A stretch of 64,000 nucleotides of DNA from the NCBI GenBank assembly GCA_017423025.1, contig JAFPGC010000025.1:1-64000 (forward strand), given 5' to 3'. A program made the translations under genes and the position numbers. This DNA is from Bacteroidales bacterium (GTDB lineage: Bacteria; Bacteroidota; Bacteroidia; Bacteroidales; UBA932). The notes beneath the pieces were generated by a model. The model saw only the letters and a program-made list of their open reading frames with translations. It did no database searches and was not told the DNA's origin. Shown one piece after another: positions 53,914 to 64,000 of the stretch. Position 1 is the first letter of the stretch; each line of letters opens with the position of its first letter.

Positions 53914-54635
53914 AGTTCGCGCTCATTGGCCACCCGGTAGCCGGATCCTTGAGTCCGACCCTGTTTTCCGCCGCCTATGACGGACGTTATCCCTATGATT
54001 TGCTGGATTTCGAGGTGTTTGAAGACGCCTGGAACGCATTTCTGGCCCAATATACCGGCATCAATGTAACCGCCCCTTTCAAGCAGGACGCCTATGCCCA
54101 TGTGGACTGGCTGTCGGAAAGCGCCCGCGCCACAGGAGCCGTCAATCTGGTGGTAAAGGCCGATGCCGGGCTTCGCGGCTACAATACCGACGTGGACGGC
54201 ATCGTGAACTCGGTGCGGGAAACGGGGCTGCCGGTGGCCGATGCCCTGATAGTGGGTACGGGCGGTGCCGCCCGGGCCGCCATCGTAGCGGCTCAAAAGC
54301 TGGGCTGCCAGATCACCGTAGCAGGCCGATCGGCCGAAAAAGTGGAATCCCTGGCCCGGACCTTCGGCTGCCTCGGCGCCTCTTTGGGCGAGATTTCCTC
54401 CCTTACACCGGCGCTTGTCATTTATACAATTCCAGGTGGTGCGCCCGTGCCCCCGGGCCTGAATTTTGCAGAGTCCGTGGTGCTGGAGGCCGAGTATAAA
54501 CGGCCCGCCCTGTCCGCCCTTCCCTGCAAGGCTTACATCCCCGGACAGCGCTGGCTCCTCTGGCAGGCCGCTGCCGGATACGAGCTGTTTACCGGAGAGA
54601 AACCGGATATGCAAAACCTTTTTAACGCTATATAA
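53910..54635 (+). CDS. aroE: Shikimate dehydrogenase
   Basis: A 241-residue NADP-dependent enzyme reducing 3-dehydroshikimate to shikimate. SLSPTLF binds the substrate, the catalytic lysine is in NVTAPFKQDAY, and NTDVDGIVNSV and the nucleotide loop GTGGAARAA follow. It is about 30 residues shorter than E. coli AroE, as is usual for Bacteroidota. Its start overlaps the UPF0104 stop and ssb starts 2 bp after its own stop, giving a mixed-function operon. Confidence 0.93.
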   Translation: MKFALIGHPVAGSLSPTLFSAAYDGRYPYDLLDFEVFEDAWNAFLAQYTGINVTAPFKQDAYAHVDWLSESARATGAVNLVVKADAGLRGYNTDVDGIVNSVRETGLPVADALIVGTGGAARAAIVAAQKLGCQITVAGRSAEKVESLARTFGCLGASLGEISSLTPALVIYTIPGGAPVPPGLNFAESVVLEAEYKRPALSALPCKAYIPGQRWLLWQAAAGYELFTGEKPDMQNLFNAI

Positions 54636-54637
54636 TT

Positions 54638-55150
54638 ATGTCACTGAACAAAGTAATGCTTATCGGTAACGTTGGCAATGATCCCGAAGTACGTTACCTT
54701 GAATCCAATCCCCAGAATCCGCAGGCCAATGCCAAGGTGGCCTCTTTCCGCCTGGCAACCACGGAACGCTATCGTGACCGCAACGGAGAAACCCGTGAAA
54801 ACACCGAATGGCACAACATTGTAGTCTGGCGCAACAACGCCGACGTAGTAGAAAGATTCGTCCACAAAGGCAGCCAGCTATACATTGAAGGCAAACTCCG
54901 CACCCGCCAGTGGACAGACCAGACCGGCAACAAGCGCTATACTACAGAGGTAGTGGCCGATACCCTCCAGCTCCTGGGCAAGCGTCCGGACGCAGACCAG
55001 AACCAGCAGGGCGGTTATCAGGGCGGCTACGCCCAGCAGCCCGCCAGCGTCCAGCCCGCTCCGGCTCCGCAGCCCCGGCCGGCACCCGTCAATCCCGGCT
55101 ACCAGGGACCTCTCCCTGCATCCGAACCGTCAGACGATCTGCCGTTCTAA
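54638..55150 (+). CDS. ssb: Single-stranded DNA-binding protein
   Basis: A 170-residue SSB. The OB-fold spans 1-112 (SLNKVMLIGNVGNDPEVRYL, WHNIVVWRNNADVVERFVHKGS, YIEGKLRTRQW). A Gln/Gly/Pro-rich flexible tail leads to the acidic tip DDLPF, which docks partner proteins. It coats single-stranded DNA in replication, recombination and repair. An insertion (ESNPQNPQANAK) lengthens the first hairpin relative to E. coli, common in this phylum. A hairpin follows at 55199-55225. Confidence 0.96.
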   Translation: MSLNKVMLIGNVGNDPEVRYLESNPQNPQANAKVASFRLATTERYRDRNGETRENTEWHNIVVWRNNADVVERFVHKGSQLYIEGKLRTRQWTDQTGNKRYTTEVVADTLQLLGKRPDADQNQQGGYQGGYAQQPASVQPAPAPQPRPAPVNPGYQGPLPASEPSDDLPF

Positions 55151-55198
55151 GTTTTTTGCGTGGATGTAACCTGCTATTCCTCAGCACTTTAACGAATC

Positions 55199-55225
55199 AC
55201 CCCCTAGCCCAAACGGCCAGGGGGT
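55199..55225. terminator. Hairpin after ssb (probable terminator)
   Basis: ACCCCCT-A-GCC-CAAAC-GGC-C-AGGGGGT forms a strong stem in the gap between the convergent ssb and threonine aldolase genes. The following TTATTGTATAAT is only weakly T-rich, so termination is likely but not certain. Confidence 0.6.
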
Positions 55226-55269
55226 TATTGTATAATATGCTCATTATCAAACGCTTTCGCCCACGCAAC

Positions 55270-56298
55270 CTACGGCAGCAGCGCCGCCAACTCATCAATC
55301 TGTTCCAGGGTGGTGGCCCAACTGGTGGCGAAACGCACCACGGTACGGCCGTCCGGAAGGTGTTCCCACACTTCGTATTTCACCTTTCCTTCCAGGGCCT
55401 TGGCCGTTTCCGGAGGCAGGATGACAAACTGCTGGTTGGTAGGAGAATCCAGGAACAGTTCATAGCCTTTGGCCACAAACATCGCCTTCATCTGCATGGC
55501 CAGGTCAATGGCCTTCTGAGCAATCATCAGATAGAGCCCGTCCGTAAACAGGGTCTCAAACTGGACCCCCGTCAGACGTCCCTTGGCCAGCAGGGCTCCG
55601 TGCTGTTTCACCATGGTAAAGAAGTGCTCCGGGGCCTTTCCGGAAGGGAAAACAACGGCCTCTCCACAGAGCGCTCCCACCTTGGTGCCGCCAATGGTAA
55701 ACACCTCGCAAAGCCCGGCCAGCTCCTGCAGCGTAACATCGCACTCCGGACTCATCAGGCCGTAACCCAAGCGGGCACCGTCCACAAACAAAGGCAGGGA
55801 ATACTCCTTGCAAACCGCCTGAATCTCAGTCAGTTCCTGCTTGGAATAGATGGTTCCGTATTCCGTGGGGAAGGAGATGTACACCAGTCCCGGGAACACC
55901 ATGTGGTCGTAGGAGCCATCGGCATAAAACGTTTCCAGATAAGCCTTCAATTCGGAGGCCCAAATCTTCCCCTGATGCTGGGGAATGGTGAGGACCTTGT
56001 GGCCGGTATACTCCACGGCACCTGCCTCGTGAACGGCGATGTGCCCAGTGGTGGCCGCCACCACGCCCTGGAAGTCCTTGAGCATGGTAGCAATGACGGT
56101 GGAATTGGTCTGGGTGCCGCCGGTCAGCAGAAAGACTTCGGCCTGGGGGCAACCCGTCGCCTTACGGATAAGGGCCTTGGCCGATTGGGTGAAGCAGTCG
56201 GCCCCATAACCGGGTTCCTGACAGAAATTGGTAGCTACGAGGCGCTCCAGAATGGCCGGATGCGCCCCTTCATTGTAATCGCAAGTAAAGGAAACCAT
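55270..56298 (-). CDS. Low-specificity threonine aldolase-type PLP enzyme
   Basis: A 342-residue beta-eliminating lyase-fold protein. The PLP lysine is in FTIGGTKVGALCGE; DGARLGYGL holds the aspartate that contacts the cofactor ring, and FLLTGGTQTNS starts the phosphate-binding region. It would split threonine or allo-threonine into glycine and acetaldehyde. That links it to glyA and serA elsewhere in the window, though not by position. It follows xth by 3 bp in the cysS operon. Confidence 0.91.
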   Translation of the reverse strand: MVSFTCDYNEGAHPAILERLVATNFCQEPGYGADCFTQSAKALIRKATGCPQAEVFLLTGGTQTNSTVIATMLKDFQGVVAATTGHIAVHEAGAVEYTGHKVLTIPQHQGKIWASELKAYLETFYADGSYDHMVFPGLVYISFPTEYGTIYSKQELTEIQAVCKEYSLPLFVDGARLGYGLMSPECDVTLQELAGLCEVFTIGGTKVGALCGEAVVFPSGKAPEHFFTMVKQHGALLAKGRLTGVQFETLFTDGLYLMIAQKAIDLAMQMKAMFVAKGYELFLDSPTNQQFVILPPETAKALEGKVKYEVWEHLPDGRTVVRFATSWATTLEQIDELAALLP

Positions 56299-56301
56299 TT
56301 G

Positions 56302-57048
56302 TTAAAAGTTCGTTACCAGCTCCACCGGACAATGGTCGGAGCCGAATATTTCATTGTGGATTTCGGTAGAGACGATGGCGTCTTTCAGGGAGTCCGAAAC
56401 CACAAAATAATCGATACGCCACCCCACATTCCTCTCCCGGGCGTTCATCCGGTAACTCCACCAGGAGTACTTGACGTCCGTGGGATGCTGGAAGCGCCAG
56501 CTGTCCACGAATCCGGCAGCCAGAAGTTCGCTGAACTTACTGCGTTCCTCGTCCGAGAAACCGGCATTGAAGTGGTTGGTGGAAGGGTTCTTAAGGTCAA
56601 TCTCTTCATGAGCCACATTCAAGTCCCCGCAGTAGATGACCGGCTTGGGAAGACCTTTGAGGTACTCCCTCAGGGCATCCTCCCAGCTCATGCGGTAATC
56701 CAGCCGCTTGAGACCATCTTGGGAATTGGGGACATAGGCACACACCAGGAAGAACTTATCATACTCCAAGGTAATCACCCGCCCCTCGTGGTCGTGCTCC
56801 TCAATGCCCAGCCCATACTTCACGCTAAGCGGAGTATGCTTGGTGTAAATGGCCGTGCCGGAGTAGCCTTTCTTCTCGGCATAGTTCCAATAGGACTCAT
56901 AGCCCAGGAACTCCAGATCCAGCTGCCCGGCCTGCAGCTTGGTCTCCTGCAGGCATACAAAATCGGCATCCAGTTCCGTGAAAACATCGGCGAAGCCTTT
57001 GCCCGCCACTGCCCGAAGGCCATTAACATTCCAACTGATAAATTTCAT
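56302..57048 (-). CDS. xth: Exodeoxyribonuclease III
   Basis: A 248-residue AP endonuclease/exonuclease of base excision repair. The endonuclease-exonuclease-phosphatase signature is complete: SWNVNGLRA, CLQETK, YCGDLNVAHEEIDL, and GSDHCPVEL. ATG 57048 (MKFISWNVNGLRA) is used; the frame is open to 57171 but that extension overlaps the end of cysS and has no conserved sequence. The start lies 16 nt after the cysS stop. Confidence 0.95.
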   Translation of the reverse strand: MKFISWNVNGLRAVAGKGFADVFTELDADFVCLQETKLQAGQLDLEFLGYESYWNYAEKKGYSGTAIYTKHTPLSVKYGLGIEEHDHEGRVITLEYDKFFLVCAYVPNSQDGLKRLDYRMSWEDALREYLKGLPKPVIYCGDLNVAHEEIDLKNPSTNHFNAGFSDEERSKFSELLAAGFVDSWRFQHPTDVKYSWWSYRMNARERNVGWRIDYFVVSDSLKDAIVSTEIHNEIFGSDHCPVELVTNF

Positions 57049-57064
57049 GGTATCCTCTTTGTCA

Positions 57065-58531
57065 TTAATCCAAAGTCCATGTTGCTCCTTCTTTGGTGTC
57101 CTTGACCGTGATGCCGTAGGAGGCCAGGAGATCGCGGATGCGGTCGCTCTCGGCCCAGTTCTTTTCTTCACGGACCTTCTTGCGGTTCTCCAGGACCAGC
57201 TGCATTACTCCCTCCAGGGCCTTTTCGGCCTTTCCGGAGGCGCCCGCCTCTTCGTCCTTGAGGCCCAGGACGCCGCCTACCACCTCGTCAAAGAGCTGGC
57301 GCAGAGCGGCAGCATCGGCCTTGGAAAGACCGCCGGCATTGATGAGCTTCACCGCCTCGAAGAGATGGGCGATGGCGATGGGGGTATTGAGGTCGTCGCA
57401 GAGGGCGTCCAGAACGGAGTCGATGATCCCGCTGACAGCCGGAGATACGCTCGCTCCTTCGGTGCTCGGTATGACAGGTTCCAGTGACCTCCAGGCCTGG
57501 AGCAAGCGGCCCAAACCCTTTTCGGCGGCCTGCAGGGCTTCGTTGGAGAAGTCCAGCGTGCTGCGGTAATGGGCCTGCAGGATGAAGAAACGGATGGTCA
57601 TGGGGCTGTAGGCCTTCTCCAGCTTGGGATGGTCTCCGGCGAAGAGCTGGGGCAGCGTGATGAAGTTGCCCAGGCTCTTTCCCATCTTCTGTCCGTTGAT
57701 GGTGATCATATTGTTGTGCACCCAGTAATGGACGCCCTGCGTGCCGCGGGAGGCCACATTCTGGGCAATTTCGCATTCGTGGTGCGGGAACATGAGGTCC
57801 ATGCCGCCGCCGTGGATGTCAAATTCCTCTCCCAGATACTTCTCTCCCATCACCGAGCACTCCAGGTGCCAGCCCGGGAAGCCGTCTCCCCAAGGGGAAG
57901 GCCAGCGCATGATGTGCTCCGGCTCGGCCTTCTTCCAGAGGGCAAAGTCGAAAGGAGCACGCTTGTCCCCCTGACCGTCCAGGCTGCGGGTACCTTCCAG
58001 GGTATCGTCCAGGTTTCGGCCGCTGAGCACGCCGTAGTGATGATCCTGGTTGTATTTCTGCACGTCAAAATAGATGGAGCCGTTGCTCTCGTAGGCATAG
58101 CCGGCCTCCAGGATCTTCTTCACCGCCTCAATCTGCTCAATGATATGGGCCGATGCCCGGGGCTCGATGGATGGCGACTGGACGTTCAGCAGGCGCATGG
58201 CCTCGTGGTAGCGCTCCGTATAGTACTGCACCACTTCCATGGGCTCCAGCTGCTCCAGCCGGGCCTTCTTGGCAATCTTGTCCTCCCCTTCATCGGCATC
58301 GTGCTCCAAATGGCCCACGTCGGTGATATTGCGCACATAGCGCACCTTGTAGCCCAGATACTTGAGCAGACGGAACAGAATATCGTAGGTGACGCCGGGG
58401 CGCGCGTGGCCCAAATGGGCGTCTCCATACACGGTGGGGCCGCACACATACATACCCACGTGGCCCTCGTGAATGGGTTTAAACAGTTCCTTGTTCCTGG
58501 AAAGTGTATTGGTCAGATATAAAGGTCTCAT
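57065..58531 (-). CDS. cysS: Cysteinyl-tRNA synthetase with a repeat-encoded insert
   Basis: A 488-residue class I aminoacyl-tRNA synthetase. The HIGH-type motif is [11 protein letters not shown], the zinc-binding [13 protein letters not shown] and HHECEIAQN residues are in place, and the KMSKS loop reads KMGKSLGN. Around residues 352-365 the sequence [12 protein letters not shown] is encoded by a copy of the ATGACA-type dispersed repeat (57442-57476) inserted in frame just before the anticodon-recognition helical domain. Such residues are not expected in CysRS, but the core is intact, so the enzyme is probably active. It is first in a cysS-xth-aldolase operon. Confidence 0.95.
   Translation of the reverse strand: MRPLYLTNTLSRNKELFKPIHEGHVGMYVCGPTVYGDAHLGHARPGVTYDILFRLLKYLGYKVRYVRNITDVGHLEHDADEGEDKIAKKARLEQLEPMEVVQYYTERYHEAMRLLNVQSPSIEPRASAHIIEQIEAVKKILEAGYAYESNGSIYFDVQKYNQDHHYGVLSGRNLDDTLEGTRSLDGQGDKRAPFDFALWKKAEPEHIMRWPSPWGDGFPGWHLECSVMGEKYLGEEFDIHGGGMDLMFPHHECEIAQNVASRGTQGVHYWVHNNMITINGQKMGKSLGNFITLPQLFAGDHPKLEKAYSPMTIRFFILQAHYRSTLDFSNEALQAAEKGLGRLLQAWRSLEPVIPSTEGASVSPAVSGIIDSVLDALCDDLNTPIAIAHLFEAVKLINAGGLSKADAAALRQLFDEVVGGVLGLKDEEAGASGKAEKALEGVMQLVLENRKKVREEKNWAESDRIRDLLASYGITVKDTKEGATWTLD
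57442..57476. repeat. ATGACA-type repeat inside cysS
   Basis: GAGATACGCTCGCTCCTTC followed by GGTGCTCGGTATGACA has the GAT...ATGACA frame of the intergenic repeats. It is read on the other strand as part of cysS and keeps the frame open. Confidence 0.75.
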
Positions 58532-58552
58532 ATTTCTTTCTTCTCAATCATA

Positions 58553-58560
58553 CAAAGATA
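58553..58560 (-). promoter_or_regulatory. -7 box for the cysS operon
   Basis: The minus strand reads TATCTTTG, 21 nt before ATG 58531. It is 12 bp from the divergent TAACTTTG of the lipoprotein gene, so the two polymerase sites overlap. Confidence 0.6.
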
Positions 58561-58572
58561 CGCATTTTTGTG

Positions 58573-58580
58573 TAACTTTG
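58573..58580 (+). promoter_or_regulatory. -7 box for the small lipoprotein gene
   Basis: TAACTTTG matches TAnnTTTG and gives a leader of about 70 nt before ATG 58656. The leader contains the 12-bp palindrome TATCGGCCGATA (58589-58600). Confidence 0.55.
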
Positions 58581-58655
58581 CCACCTCATATCGGCCGATA
58601 CAAAAAAGGCACAATAATTGAAATACCTTAAAGAAACCTATTAAATTTTGGAGTC

Positions 58656-59132
58656 ATGAAAGCAAAGAGAATCCTTCTGCTTGCTACAGCAGCCTTCGCG
58701 CTCCTATCTCTGTCCTCCTGCGGCAAGGAGTATTATATTGAAGACGATGGAGTGCAGATGAAACACATCGACTATACCGTCCTCAACACGGATTGGGATG
58801 TTCAAGAACTTGATAACGGCGCCCGCCTCCTCAGCGTGACGCTCAACGTGCCCCAGATTACCAAAGACGTGGTGAACTACGGGTCCGTCAGCGTTTCCCG
58901 CCGCCTGTTTGACGACAACGGAAACATCTTCTGGACTCCCCTGCCGGCAGTAAGGGCCGAATACGAAAACTACGGAACCTCCGAGGAACTCCTCTATTCC
59001 ACCTATCTGGACTATGAATGGACAACCGGACTGGTCTACGTCTACTTTACCGCCACGGACTTCTACGTAGATCCCGACAAAGCCACCTGGCCGGACATGG
59101 ACCTCCGGGTAACCATTTTCCAATACGAATAA
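58656..59132 (+). CDS. Small lipoprotein of unknown function (NigD-like style)
   Basis: A 158-residue exported protein. The signal peptide (KAKRILLLATAAFALLSLSSC) ends in a lipobox LSSC, so it should be lipid-anchored. The remaining 135 residues are rich in Asp, Tyr, Thr and Val and predicted all-beta, with no catalytic motif. Its size and the Tyr-rich beta pattern resemble the NigD-like lipoproteins of Bacteroidota, but I cannot confirm the family. It is monocistronic, between divergent cysS and a bidirectional terminator. Confidence 0.8.
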   Translation: MKAKRILLLATAAFALLSLSSCGKEYYIEDDGVQMKHIDYTVLNTDWDVQELDNGARLLSVTLNVPQITKDVVNYGSVSVSRRLFDDNGNIFWTPLPAVRAEYENYGTSEELLYSTYLDYEWTTGLVYVYFTATDFYVDPDKATWPDMDLRVTIFQYE

Positions 59133-59139
59133 AACTTAT

Positions 59140-59185
59140 CTCATCAAGAAAGGCGCTCCCAAACGGAAGCGCCTTTTTTGATGAG
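59140..59185. terminator. Bidirectional terminator between the lipoprotein gene and rpoC
   Basis: CTCATCAAGAAAGGCGCT pairs with AGCGCCTTTTTTGATGAG over 17 of 18 positions around a 10-nt loop. T-runs lie on both sides, so it can stop the lipoprotein transcript and the rpoBC transcript. Confidence 0.92.
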
Positions 59186-59210
59186 ATTCCCGATCAGGTC
59201 GGGAATGACG
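59185..59210. repeat. ATGACA-type hairpin repeat
   Basis: GATTCCCGA-TCAGG-TCGGGAATGACG forms a perfect 8-bp stem directly next to the terminator, 20 bp from the end of rpoC. Confidence 0.8.
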
Positions 59211-59229
59211 TTGTTACCGGGAATGGAGA

Positions 59230-63525
<4,296 letters not shown>

Positions 63526-63552
63526 ATTCGTTACTTTTCAATGCTAAGTGAC

Positions 63553-64000
<448 letters not shown>

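Noticed and set aside
57049..57171. 41-residue N-terminal extension of xth
   Set aside because: It overlaps the cysS 3' end, is compositionally unlike a protein start, and the exonuclease signature begins at MKFISWNVNG.

Overview
The window looks like a chromosomal segment of a Bacteroidota member, most likely Bacteroidales. The grounds are Bacteroidota-type promoters (TAnnTTTG -7 boxes), a complete Bat aerotolerance operon, SusA/SusB-like starch lipoproteins, a TGS-domain nucleoside kinase, and the rpoB-rpoC order. The DNA is G+C-rich for the phylum, and alanine, glycine and leucine codons mostly end in C or G. That would fit an Alistipes/RC9-like or uncultured gut Bacteroidales lineage, but the genus is inference. 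I see no rRNA, tRNA, CRISPR array, intact insertion sequence or prophage.

Layout. 0-8.3 kb: tail of serA, a DUF1015 gene, a SPOUT methyltransferase, a GT4 glycosyltransferase, an MMPL/RND exporter, glyA and truA. 8.5-16.8 kb: the Bat operon (moxR, DUF58, a BatD-like membrane protein, batA, batB, batC and a batD-batE fusion). 16.8-18.6 kb: an AT-richer island with a 23-bp inverted repeat, a KilA-N gene, a broken DnaQ-like exonuclease, a 209-bp structured inverted repeat and three units of paired 8-bp boxes, ending at the exbB promoter. 18.6-27.8 kb: exbB-exbD-tonB, an RsuA/RluB-type pseudouridine synthase, era, parC, aroK and recJ. 27.8-37 kb: acyltransferase, birA and an MBL hydrolase on the minus strand; two tandem deoxynucleoside kinases, an acyl-CoA synthetase, a GNAT protein and a uvrA paralogue on the plus strand. 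37-48 kb, minus strand: a cytosine-permease/phosphoribosyltransferase pair, a Gfo/Idh oxidoreductase, a TGS-uridine-kinase-like protein and three starch-degrading lipoproteins. 48-64 kb: trmH-like methyltransferase, lysS, panE-like, DedA-like small exporter, PfkB kinase, UPF0104, aroE, ssb, threonine aldolase, xth, cysS, a small lipoprotein, rpoC and the end of rpoB.

Most genes are housekeeping. They are packed into operons with 1-8 bp start/stop overlaps, and two convergent pairs share their stop codons. The less ordinary signals are: (i) palindromic repeats lying inside open reading frames (trmH-like gene, cysS, possibly truA), alongside a dispersed family of intergenic hairpins ending in ATGACA; (ii) the 17.9-18.6 kb intergenic region with a large imperfect palindrome and an array of ATCTTAAC/GTTAAGAT boxes; (iii) the batD-batE fusion; (iv) an unusual long phosphoribosyltransferase paired with a CodB-type permease behind a terminator-like leader hairpin; (v) several genes whose start codon lies only 3-8 nt after the -7 box, suggesting leaderless mRNAs; (vi) a strikingly frequent 7-mer, ATCGGCC/GGCCGAT, present even where it forces otherwise uncommon codons.
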